From: G963676655 sp963676655
Lineage (GTDB): Bacteria > Verrucomicrobiota > Lentisphaeria > Victivallales > Victivallaceae
NCBI GenBank assembly: GCA_963676655.2
Contig: CAXXKX010000003.1
Coordinates: forward strand, 3,720,001-3,784,000
Length of the DNA: 64,000 nucleotides
Direction: 5' to 3'
Shown: piece by piece, positions 34,332 to 41,213 of the stretch
How positions within the stretch are numbered: position 1 is the stretch's first letter
How the letters are laid out: the number at the start of each line of letters is the position of its first letter
Translations under genes and position numbers: made by a program
Notes under the pieces: generated by a model
What the model saw: the letters and a program-made list of their open reading frames with translations, nothing else
Told to the model about the DNA's origin: nothing
Database searches by the model: none

Positions 34332-35003
34332 TTATTGATCCTCGGGAATTGTAACGTATATCTGATCGTTATCGAGTTCCTGGATGATGATGGTGAGAGT
34401 ATTGCCGTTGTCAAGATATGCAGTGGCTTTGTAATATCCCGACTTCAGTTCTTTATCAATTTCAACATCAATGCATTTGGCTGCGCCCGGTCCAAAATGC
34501 TCTCTGGCGATATCATTGACGACCGGAATGGCTGACTTTTCCAATGCAGAGTTCCCTGCCAACATTGCAGATATACCACAGAAAAGTACCAGAGCAACTA
34601 TTCCAATACCAATGGGTTTCCCCCAACTTTTGGGCGTATATTCAATATTGTTATCTTTGAGATACTTGTTTTGGCTTTTACCCATCGTAAAATACCATGC
34701 CAGCAGCGGGCCGATTAAGAGGACATAATCGAATCCGCTTTCCGGCAGAAGCAGATACAGAATAACCGCTCCGATGCCGCCGTACATCCAGTACATTGAT
34801 TTCTTTGCGAGCTCTTCTTTGCCGAGAACTCGCCAGTTTCTGGTATGAAGTAATGCTCCAAAGATCATGGTAAACAGGAACGACCAGTTCGCCGCCGCGT
34901 TCGGGTTCCAGAGTTCGGGGTTATCCTTATTGGTAGTTTCTACAGCCTCGACGTAAACGGCTTCCGCGTTGATATCGACTTGATCTGTTTTTTCTTTTTC
35001 CAT
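34332..35003 (-). CDS. Membrane protein of unknown function
   Basis: The ATG at 35003 has AAGGA at 8 bases, while a longer frame from 35087 overlaps the upstream gene, so the product is 223 residues (MEKEKTDQVDINAEAVYVEA...). An acidic N-terminus is followed by WNPNAAANWSFLFTMIFGAL, then about three further hydrophobic segments (GAVILYLLLPESGFDYVLLI, GPLLAWYF, IGIGIVALVLFCGISAML). The C-terminal 90 residues form a soluble domain that ends with beta strands. Function is unknown. It is the last gene of the operon with two CsgG-like proteins, so a role in the same envelope complex is plausible. Confidence 0.7.
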   Translation of the reverse strand: MEKEKTDQVDINAEAVYVEAVETTNKDNPELWNPNAAANWSFLFTMIFGALLHTRNWRVLGKEELAKKSMYWMYGGIGAVILYLLLPESGFDYVLLIGPLLAWYFTMGKSQNKYLKDNNIEYTPKSWGKPIGIGIVALVLFCGISAMLAGNSALEKSAIPVVNDIAREHFGPGAAKCIDVEIDKELKSGYYKATAYLDNGNTLTIIIQELDNDQIYVTIPEDQ

Positions 35004-35025
35004 TTCTTTATCCTTCCATATTGGA

Positions 35026-35940
35026 TTAGAACCTGCGACGAAAGCGCTTGACCGCTTCTTTCTTGGCCTCAACCCGACGTTCTTCAACCTCCGCTTCAGA
35101 TACCGGACGAACGATCATGCCCTTTTTGAGATTGGCCGCTTTGAGCGGGGCAACCGGTTCCGCAATGCAATATTTAGGCGCAACCCGAGTGATCCGGAGC
35201 GATCCTACCTTTTCTTCGGCATCTCCCAGAGGCTCACCAGTATCAGGATCAGTCAGGGCTTCGCCAACCGAAAATACGTTCAGCATAGCTCCATACCTGG
35301 CCCGTTCTTTTGTCAGGTTGACATAGACGTTATCCCGGCCGACCTTGATAATGACGGTTGGGAACGCCAGTTCCATCAGTTCTTCAACCACCTTATCCGC
35401 CGCCCCTTGAATAGAGGCCTGCACGGTCTGTTTATGCTGATTACTTGCGGTTTGCTTATTGGTGCTTCGCAGGTCGGAATACGATTTAACGCAACTTACG
35501 GTTTTGCTGGCGACCAGTTCTCCACTTTCGACATCCATGAACCGGACATTCAGCTCAGTTGTCGCTTTAAACTTACGACCAACCACTCCACTGATATTCG
35601 CGGAATCCGACTGAACGCCAAGGCATAAGACTGTACCGTATATAACGTACCCGGCACATTTGACCTTGCCTTTTTTCGGCGCATCTTTTTCGCTTGACAT
35701 ACCTACATCGACTTTATGGTGTTCAACCAGCGTCTCTTTCAAACGGGCGTTATCCACCACATTGAATTTGCGGGTATTGACAATTCCGTTGGTGATGCGG
35801 TCCAGCAGAGTGTCGAATATTCTCTTGTCGGCTTCGCTTTTATTTTTAAATGTGCCGATAGAGACAATCATTTTCTGAGCTTGTGTCAGCGGCGCGACGG
35901 CGAAAAAGCTTAATGTAATTAGTAATGCTATTTTTTTCAT
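35026..35940 (-). CDS. Exported CsgG-like protein
   Basis: From the ATG at 35940 (a TTG at 35946 is also possible) the 304-residue product has a signal peptide (KKIALLITLSFFAVAPLTQA). The CsgG-type pattern then starts with MIVSIGTFKNKSEADKRI and includes LDRITNGIVNTRKFNVVDNA, a CAGYVIYGTVLCLG strand, and KATTELNVRFMDVESGELV. These are features of the CsgG/curli-assembly fold, also found in peptidoglycan-synthase activators. The C-terminus is rich in Arg, Lys and Glu. CsgG proteins form outer-membrane secretion channels or periplasmic rings; which applies here is not known. Its neighbour two genes upstream is a second CsgG-like protein, and they may act as a pair. Confidence 0.72.
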   Translation of the reverse strand: MKKIALLITLSFFAVAPLTQAQKMIVSIGTFKNKSEADKRIFDTLLDRITNGIVNTRKFNVVDNARLKETLVEHHKVDVGMSSEKDAPKKGKVKCAGYVIYGTVLCLGVQSDSANISGVVGRKFKATTELNVRFMDVESGELVASKTVSCVKSYSDLRSTNKQTASNQHKQTVQASIQGAADKVVEELMELAFPTVIIKVGRDNVYVNLTKERARYGAMLNVFSVGEALTDPDTGEPLGDAEEKVGSLRITRVAPKYCIAEPVAPLKAANLKKGMIVRPVSEAEVEERRVEAKKEAVKRFRRRF

Positions 35941-35970
35941 TTTCAATATTTCCTTTGCTGTATTGTTAAT

Positions 35971-36462
35971 TTAACGGTCGAACATCGACATATCCGGCGG
36001 CAGCAGGCCGCCATCTTTGACATACCAGTATTTATCCTCAACTTTCACCAGGGTGACACGGATGTTTGAGCTTCTGGCCATATCGAGTTTATAATTGAGC
36101 GTCAGCGACCACGTATGGAGTGAACCGTTTTTCGCTACTAGCTTCTGACCGGTGAATTTCTTGACGCCGCCATTAACAGCCTTGTCTTTCTTCATCAGTC
36201 TTTTGAGCTTGGCATAGGTCCATTCCTCACGGGTATCTTTACTCAACAGGTGATACATGAGAGCGTAATCTTCCTTGGCCCAGGCTTGGGCATAGGCGTA
36301 GAGCAACCCCCGTTCGGTTTTGTATTTCGGGTAGACGCGTTTAGGGGTGGCATTTTGAACCACTCCGTCGTTATCGACTTTGATTTTCAGGTCGATAGAG
36401 GTCTCAGAACGCAACGACAACAACGCCGTCGCGCACAGTAATGTAATGATTAACTTTGACAT
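35971..36462 (-). CDS. Small exported protein, unknown
   Basis: This 163-residue protein begins with a signal peptide (MSKLIITLLCATALLSLRSE). The mature part has a helix-then-sheet pattern (LLYAYAQAWAKEDYALMYHL ... WSLTLNYKLDM ... VTLVKVEDKYWYVKDG) reminiscent of NTF2-like folds with a cone-shaped pocket. Family is not assigned. It lies between the two CsgG-like genes, 11 and 30 bases from its neighbours, and is probably part of one transcript and one periplasmic complex. Confidence 0.65.
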   Translation of the reverse strand: MSKLIITLLCATALLSLRSETSIDLKIKVDNDGVVQNATPKRVYPKYKTERGLLYAYAQAWAKEDYALMYHLLSKDTREEWTYAKLKRLMKKDKAVNGGVKKFTGQKLVAKNGSLHTWSLTLNYKLDMARSSNIRVTLVKVEDKYWYVKDGGLLPPDMSMFDR

Positions 36463-36473
36463 AACTCCTCCCG

Positions 36474-37424
36474 TCAGTTAAGAATATCAAGAAAAGAGCC
36501 TGACTGATCTTTGCGAACTCGGGCAAAGTGATTTTCCTTGACTCCGGCTTTCTCGAAGTCCTGAACCCTCACCCAGGCGGTATCCTCACCGACTTCGATT
36601 ATCCGCCCGTAAGCGAACGGGATCACCCGGCGTTTGCCGTTCTTTTCCTTATAATAGAAAAACTCGACTTTCATGTTCTGCATCAAACCAAAGTCTTTAC
36701 CAACATTCAGCAGTGCGACTTCGCCGCTGCCCTTGGTCTGTTGTACTAAAGCCGGAGGCGCATACTCAACCGCGAACTGCGATGAAAAGTTTTTAACCGC
36801 GTTTTCCACCGCCTGATTGAGCAAGCCGATGGTCGCCGAAGGAGAACTGTCTTTGGAAGTTCCGGTTACCGTTTTGGTAAATTCCTTGACGTTGTCAACA
36901 AGGTTTATCAAGGATATTTTAACCTTGACATAAGCTCGGAATTGAGGTTTTGACTTTTTCTTTGACAACAGCGGCTGGAACTGTTTGAAGTTGTAGCTGG
37001 TAATCCGGTAGACAACCATGAAGTTGACATCGCCGACTTTATGCTCGATCTTTTTCCCGGTCGACATTTCCACCAGAGTTTTGTCATTGAGGATTGCGCC
37101 AAGTTCCGTACGAGGCACTACTTCAAAATCCGACAGATTTGAAAACGCTGTTTCCAAGCCGTCGCCGAAGGTATTGGACAGCGACTTGAGACTTTGTAGC
37201 ATACGCTGATCTTTACCTTGAATACTGGGATTTTGTGGCACAATCGCCACCCGGATTGCCCGGTTTTCCTCTTTGTTCGCCAGGTATTCTTTGGCGTATT
37301 TGTTGTTATAAGTCTGCTGATCACGTGCGGTAATCGGCAATTTTGCGATATTGGTTCGACACCCGGCTGCAAGCAGACCGATTGCGGCCAAGGCGAGTTG
37401 AATGTAGTGTTTATTCTTAATCAT
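36474..37424 (-). CDS. CsgG-like outer-membrane lipoprotein
   Basis: This 316-residue protein has a clear lipobox LLAAGC (Cys22) after a short basic and hydrophobic start. The CsgG-like body includes AIRVAIVPQNPSIQGKDQRM, SDFEVVPRTELGAILND, VNFMVVYRITSYNF and RAYVKVKISLINLVD, then C-terminal strands ending with RVQDFEKAG. AAGGAAGGA lies before the ATG. It is the first gene of the - strand operon that ends with a terminator at 34278-34317. Being a lipoprotein, it resembles true CsgG, which sits in the outer membrane, whereas the second CsgG-like protein has an ordinary signal peptide. Confidence 0.75.
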   Translation of the reverse strand: MIKNKHYIQLALAAIGLLAAGCRTNIAKLPITARDQQTYNNKYAKEYLANKEENRAIRVAIVPQNPSIQGKDQRMLQSLKSLSNTFGDGLETAFSNLSDFEVVPRTELGAILNDKTLVEMSTGKKIEHKVGDVNFMVVYRITSYNFKQFQPLLSKKKSKPQFRAYVKVKISLINLVDNVKEFTKTVTGTSKDSSPSATIGLLNQAVENAVKNFSSQFAVEYAPPALVQQTKGSGEVALLNVGKDFGLMQNMKVEFFYYKEKNGKRRVIPFAYGRIIEVGEDTAWVRVQDFEKAGVKENHFARVRKDQSGSFLDILN

Positions 37425-37870
37425 AATGATCCTTCCTTATTTTTTTCGGATTCTATAGTTGAATTTTCAATCTCCTCTTTATTCGCTCATGCTCGTACTC
37501 TCCCTCTGTGGTTGTGGTTATCAGCGGAGCGAGCATAAAAAAGGACGCACTCCACTGCGCTTTGTCAGAGGTATACCACTACCCGAGAAAACACGCAAAC
37601 AGAATGCGCCCAAATATATGGACACAATTAGCTTGATATCGTTTTCTCTGATAGATGTGGTATTTTCTGACAAAGACGATCTAAATTGTTTTTAGTTGTT
37701 TAAAGAGTTGTTATTTCAGCTTATCATAATCTCCTTCGCTGGTTATCATTATTGCAATATAACATAGCACTTTTGAAAAATCCAGTGTTTAAAATGAAAA
37801 AGAGAGTACGGACAGGCTTCTCTGGTCAATGTGGTATTTTCCGACAAACTGTCCGTACTCAAAGTTATTC
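37425..37870. other. Intergenic region with repeated and inverted sequences
   Basis: No gene is supported. A 20-base sequence starting ATGTGGTATTTT occurs at 37655-37674 and 37829-37848 with one difference. The second copy is the loop of a perfect 12-bp inverted repeat GAGTACGGACAG (37804-37815) / CTGTCCGTACTC (37849-37860). Another imperfect pair (ATGCTCG ... CGAGCAT) lies at about 37485-37540. These may be regulatory RNAs, operators or recombination sites. Confidence 0.5.
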
Positions 37871-38107
37871 TTAGAAATCAATCCTCGGTCCCGGTTGCTG
37901 CTTTAAGCGGCTTCCGCAGACCGGGCATTTGGTTGGCGTTTTATCATTAATAATCCCGCATCGTGGCTTGAATACCGGATTGCTGTCACCGGTATTCCAA
38001 TGACGGAAACCAAGTTGCCCCAGGCGTTTGATGAAGATCATATTTTCAGAAATATTGCATTTTGCGCAGGTGAGTTTATATGATTTGTATTTGGTTGAAA
38101 TTACCAT
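37871..38107 (-). CDS. Small zinc-ribbon-like protein, unknown
   Basis: This 78-residue protein has two CxxC pairs: CAKC near residue 14 and CPVC near residue 61. Between them the sequence (QLGFRHWNTGDSN, VFKPRCGIINDKT) is not recognised. The spacing suits a zinc ribbon or a two-knuckle zinc site. The gene begins one base after the stop of the DUF1232 gene and closes the - strand array that starts at the clamp gene. Confidence 0.6.
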   Translation of the reverse strand: MVISTKYKSYKLTCAKCNISENMIFIKRLGQLGFRHWNTGDSNPVFKPRCGIINDKTPTKCPVCGSRLKQQPGPRIDF

Positions 38108-38108
38108 A

Positions 38109-38450
38109 TTACCCTCCGTCTCCGAATATATCCTCCATCATTTCATCGACGGATCGATCCATCTCGTCGTTGTAATAGATTGCCATTTCCGCAAAAAGTA
38201 AAGCAATCGCCACAAAATCTTCCGACAATCCGCCCGGCAAGATATCCGGAAACAGATCGAAAGGGAAGATCAAGTAGCCCAGTACTGCCACTATCGCCGC
38301 CTTTGCGTAGACCGGCACGTCATCGCTTTTGAGCAACGCAACCAGCGTCAATATCTGCCGCAAGGTCTTTTGCGTGAGCTTACCCGCGATTTCAAGCAAC
38401 TTCGCGTTCAGTTTACTTGCAGAGTAGTGTTTTGAATAATCTTTACTCAT
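38109..38450 (-). CDS. DUF1232 (YkvA-like) membrane-associated protein
   Basis: From the ATG at 38450 the product is 113 residues. It contains the DUF1232 signature: VPVYAKAAIVAVLGYLIFPF followed by DLFPDILPGGLSEDFVAI and ALLFAEMAIYY, with the diagnostic 'YLxxPxDLxPD' pattern. Such proteins are short and often membrane-associated, with no fixed role. The very acidic C-terminus (DEMDRSVDEMMEDIFGDGG) is typical. It lies in the array behind the clamp, nuclease and DUF932 genes. Confidence 0.85.
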   Translation of the reverse strand: MSKDYSKHYSASKLNAKLLEIAGKLTQKTLRQILTLVALLKSDDVPVYAKAAIVAVLGYLIFPFDLFPDILPGGLSEDFVAIALLFAEMAIYYNDEMDRSVDEMMEDIFGDGG

Positions 38451-38513
38451 AATCAATTCTTTCCTTATTAACAGGACCTATGAGACTTATACGACCTATA
38501 GGTCCTATTGTTT

Positions 38514-39221
38514 TTAAGCGAGAGCAAAAAGCTTGCTCAAACCGCGATAACACTTGTCAGCACGGGCCGGACTGTACTTCTTGGCTAACTCAGTGAAGCT
38601 GTTGTACAAGCTCCAGCGATTACGGTCGGCGAACTCCACGTGACGCGGTTCGCGGAACTCCTGCAGCACTGGCAGAATGTCGCAACTGTTGATTACTTTT
38701 TCCTCAGCGGCCTTGACCGTCAGCAGTTTTGCCGCGCTCATGGTAATCGGCTGAAGTTTCATTTCAGCGACGCGATGTTCAAGCCGGATAAACTGATGCC
38801 CCAGGTTCTCAAATGCCTGCGGGATCAGTTCTTCAACCTCAATTCCGCTGGTGTGTTTACGGTGAAAAGTAGTCTCTCCACCGAACGCCAGGTTATCACA
38901 GCAGATTATTGAGATGCCTGCTGTTATACCCAGCGCCATACTCTTATCGTGTGAGTTGCGAAAGCCGATGCAACGGGAGTATTCCGGATGTCCTTCCAGA
39001 TGAAAACGCAGTACTCCGAACATTTTAGTCCCTGCTGGATTGAGGCCGTATTCTTCAGATACGACCTCGAATCCGCGATCAGCCGTTTCCCGGCAGACCA
39101 GTTCAACAACTAGGCTGTGCGGCACCGGTTTCCAGGTATCGGTTCCAGTTGGAGTCGGTACGGCGTGAAGATCGCCGCGTGAAACACGGCTTGAGCCGCA
39201 ATGTAATAATAAATCACTCAT
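38514..39221 (-). CDS. DUF932 family protein
   Basis: The ATG at 39221 follows AAAGGA at 8 bases; the upstream in-frame start at 39305 has no ribosome site. The 235-residue protein shows the DUF932 (PF06067-like) pattern: VPTPTGTDTWKPVPHSLVVE, FGVLRFHLEGHPEYSRCIGF, then RNSHDKSMALGITAGISIIC and CDNLAFGGET. This family is found mainly on plasmids, phages and integrative elements. Its biochemical function is unknown. Its presence with a clamp and a nuclease supports the view that this block is a mobile element or its remnant. Confidence 0.85.
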   Translation of the reverse strand: MSDLLLHCGSSRVSRGDLHAVPTPTGTDTWKPVPHSLVVELVCRETADRGFEVVSEEYGLNPAGTKMFGVLRFHLEGHPEYSRCIGFRNSHDKSMALGITAGISIICCDNLAFGGETTFHRKHTSGIEVEELIPQAFENLGHQFIRLEHRVAEMKLQPITMSAAKLLTVKAAEEKVINSCDILPVLQEFREPRHVEFADRNRWSLYNSFTELAKKYSPARADKCYRGLSKLFALA

Positions 39222-39235
39222 GATAAGTTCCTTTC

Positions 39236-39276
39236 TTGATTTTTTTGAATTTGACTGGTATATTGTTTCTAAACAA
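39236..39276 (+). promoter_or_regulatory. Promoter and operator of the toxin-antitoxin pair
   Basis: TTGATT (39236-39241), a 17-base spacer and TATATT (39259-39264) form a reasonable promoter. A palindrome TTGTTT-CT-AAACAA (39263-39276) covers the expected start point, as in autoregulated toxin-antitoxin operons. Confidence 0.55.
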
Positions 39277-39292
39277 ACATAGGAAGACAGCA

Positions 39293-39523
39293 ATGACAAC
39301 CGCATTTGAACAACTTGAAAGCGAAGCCCTCAAGCTCAGCAGGAATGAGCGCATCATTCTGGGACAGGAACTCCTTGTCAGCGCACTTACTCAGGAAGAG
39401 ACTGAGGTCGAAAAGGCCTGGTATGATGAAGCTGAAAGAAGATGGGCTGCTTACAAGGCTTCTCCAGAAACAATTCCAGGGGAGCAAGCTTTAGATGATA
39501 TTCTTGCGGAACTGGAGTCATAA
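39293..39523 (+). CDS. Antitoxin of a ParE/RelE-type module
   Basis: The ATG at 39293 follows AGGAAGA and gives a 76-residue acidic protein (MTTAFEQLESEALKLSRNER...). The pattern 'AxxLxxxERxxLxxxLLxS' followed by an Ala/Trp/Glu-rich tail ending LDDILAELES matches the putative addiction-module component family (TIGR02574-like). Its stop precedes the toxin start by 6 bases. It lies on the + strand, opposite to all neighbouring genes of the array, so it is probably a separate insertion. Confidence 0.85.
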   Translation: MTTAFEQLESEALKLSRNERIILGQELLVSALTQEETEVEKAWYDEAERRWAAYKASPETIPGEQALDDILAELES

Positions 39524-39529
39524 TCTTCC

Positions 39530-39823
39530 ATGAAGACGTATGTTTTTACTCCTCCGGCAAATAACGATGTCAGGAAAGCGGCACTTTATTATGAGTCTTG
39601 CGAAGAAGGTTTAGGAAAAGACTTCGTCACTGAAACTCGAAACGCACTCCGTCACATAATTCAGTATCCCGAAGCATGGCCGAAAGTTCGGGACTTTGCT
39701 CGCAGGTACAAGATTAAGCGCTTTCCTTACCTTATTTTCTACATAGTTGTAGAAGATACGGTTGTTGTCATTGCCGTAATGAATACCAGCCAAGACCCCA
39801 GTTCCTACCAAAATCGCCTTTAA
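39530..39823 (+). CDS. ParE/RelE-family toxin
   Basis: This 97-residue toxin-fold protein has FTPPANNDVRKAALYYESC, then LGKDFVTETRNALRHIIQYP and VRDFARRYKIKRFPYLIFYI. These match the ParE subgroup of the RelE superfamily, including the central Arg/Lys cluster and the 'FPYxIxY' strand. ParE proteins usually inhibit gyrase, while RelE relatives cleave mRNA; the target here is not known. Its end overlaps the tail of the convergent nuclease gene by 4 bases. Confidence 0.87.
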   Translation: MKTYVFTPPANNDVRKAALYYESCEEGLGKDFVTETRNALRHIIQYPEAWPKVRDFARRYKIKRFPYLIFYIVVEDTVVVIAVMNTSQDPSSYQNRL

Positions 39824-40647
39824 CCGGCCAATGGTAAAAACATCGACCTGGTTTGTTTGTGATGCCAACTTTTACACCGGCTCGCATACGAACAGTCTCC
39901 GCAGAAGTGCGACGTTTCAGCCGGTAAGAATATCCCGGCGTTAACCGCCTGTTCCACGGCCAGAACTATCGCCTCAAACCTGGCAAAGGCATCAGCATTG
40001 CGTTCAGTATAAAGTTGACAGAATTTAGGCTCCTTTGTTTTGGTAATCACGTCGAACCGGAAGTACGGGTTGACCCGGTGTTCCTGATTGTAAGCGTAAC
40101 AGAAGCAGGTCGCTTGCAGGTCGCGATCCGCTTTGCCCGGACTCCAACTGCTGGCGGCTGTCTTCCAATCGACAATCACCGGATAAGACTGTTCCCGGAT
40201 AACCAGATCGTACTCACCGATTAAGGGCTTAGCTAATCCGGGAATCTCGACCTTGAACGGAACCGCTACGCCGATTAGATTATTGAAATCACACCAGCGT
40301 GCCAGTAATTCATCCAACATATCAGATGCTTTGCCTATCAAATAATCGACCGTATCGCCGTGCTTGAACTTCAGGTTTTCTGTCTCATCACATTCAACCT
40401 TGAAACACGACGCGAAGACATCGACAATCTCAGGCTTGGTCAGACATTCACCGTTACCAGCTTTCAAAGCCTGCTCAGAAGCCGCCGCATGAAACGCCCG
40501 GCCAAACGGCAGCACCGCTGAGACCTGTTCAGCGTCCGCCTTTTCGATATACCGGAAGTAATATTGCAATGAACAGATGTTCAGATAACAGTTAATCGCC
40601 GAATACGACCAATGCGGTTTTTTCCGTAAGTCTGATAACTTTTCCAT
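39820..40647 (-). CDS. PD-(D/E)XK nuclease with RecB/Cas4-like Fe-S cluster
   Basis: This 275-residue nuclease has conserved core motifs: the Asp in GEYDLVI (Asp147) and the DWK of VIVDWKTA (Asp160, Lys162), with Gln178 following. Four cysteines, Cys25 and Cys249, Cys252 and Cys258 (HFCGDCSYASRCKSW), match the 4Fe-4S cluster of AddB/Cas4-type nucleases. An N-terminal KKPHWSYSAINCYLNICSLQ is the family's usual opening. It may process DNA ends for recombination, replication or defence. It lies third after the clamp-like and 128-aa genes, and a decayed copy of the same trio is at 10662-11652. Confidence 0.88.
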   Translation of the reverse strand: MEKLSDLRKKPHWSYSAINCYLNICSLQYYFRYIEKADAEQVSAVLPFGRAFHAAASEQALKAGNGECLTKPEIVDVFASCFKVECDETENLKFKHGDTVDYLIGKASDMLDELLARWCDFNNLIGVAVPFKVEIPGLAKPLIGEYDLVIREQSYPVIVDWKTAASSWSPGKADRDLQATCFCYAYNQEHRVNPYFRFDVITKTKEPKFCQLYTERNADAFARFEAIVLAVEQAVNAGIFLPAETSHFCGDCSYASRCKSWHHKQTRSMFLPLAG

Positions 40648-40669
40648 AATGTTAATCTCCTCGTTAACG

Positions 40670-40711
40670 TTTCCGGCGTTAGCCGGTACACCGCACCGGC
40701 ACGTTGCCGGT
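40670..40711. repeat. 42-base GC-rich palindromic repeat, copy A
   Basis: TTTCCGGCGTTAGCCGG is followed by ACCGGCACGTTGCCGGT, giving a nested palindrome in the gap between the nuclease and the 128-aa gene. A nearly identical copy, with a one-base insertion and a few substitutions, lies inside the clamp-like gene at 41518-41560. Confidence 0.7.
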
Positions 40712-41097
40712 TAAGCGGCTTTCCCGCTGACCACATCGATCAGCGTACTGCACTGTTGACGCGTCAACTGCTGGGCATCACGGACATCATATCGCTTTAA
40801 CAGATCACGGATTGAAAACTTGTTCTGTCGCGCCAGGTCAAGCAAATACTTAATCTGTTTGTTGCTGGCGTATTCAACCTGCGCTGGCGTTTGAGTCGTC
40901 CCACTACCGCTGAGTTCGTTCAATTCGGTTTCAACCGTTTCCCGAACCATGACGAATGTATTGTGAATCCGTTCACGCAACTGGAACTCGGTCAAGCCGT
41001 CCGGCAGTTCAACCTCAATTGAGGCATGAAAACTCTGGCTGGAGTATTCCTGTTCAGCAGGAACCTTCTTTGAGAATGAAGCATTAAGTTTAAGCAT
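40711..41097 (-). CDS. Uncharacterised 128-aa protein of the clamp-nuclease cassette
   Basis: The protein begins MLKLNASFSKKVPAEQEYSS after a strong AAGGAG site. The first 70 residues form a predicted beta-alpha module (SFHASIEVELPDGLTEFQLR, then NTFVMVRETVETEL). A Ser/Thr/Gln-rich linker follows, then a helical tail (NKQIKYLLDLARQNKFSIRD, then LLKRYDV, and QQLTRQQCSTLIDV). I know no family. The helical tail resembles small DNA-binding or adaptor domains. A copy with one nonsense codon lies at 10853-11230 and shows that both parts are conserved, so the protein is real and was under selection before that copy decayed. Confidence 0.8.
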   Translation of the reverse strand: MLKLNASFSKKVPAEQEYSSQSFHASIEVELPDGLTEFQLRERIHNTFVMVRETVETELNELSGSGTTQTPAQVEYASNKQIKYLLDLARQNKFSIRDLLKRYDVRDAQQLTRQQCSTLIDVVSGKAA

Positions 41098-41120
41098 AAT
41101 TGTCTCCTTAAAATAGCAAA

Positions 41121-41148
41121 GCCGCTACCGGATCACTCCGGTAACGGC
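41121..41148 (-). terminator. Hairpin after the clamp-like gene
   Basis: GCCG-C-TACCGG pairs with CCGGTA-A-CGGC around a 6-base loop. On the - strand it is followed by TTTGCTATTTT. It occupies the same place as the terminator at 11333-11360 in the decayed copy, although the two stem sequences differ. Confidence 0.6.
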
Positions 41149-41213
41149 ATGTTGAGTTTGTTGTTTTATTTTTTCTTTCGAGCGAAGCGAGGCCATCGCA
41201 GACCGTCGTACGG

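Noticed and set aside
37459..37695. A + strand open frame of 78 codons
   Set aside because: No ribosome site, no recognisable motif, and it covers the repeat-rich intergenic region between two - strand operons.
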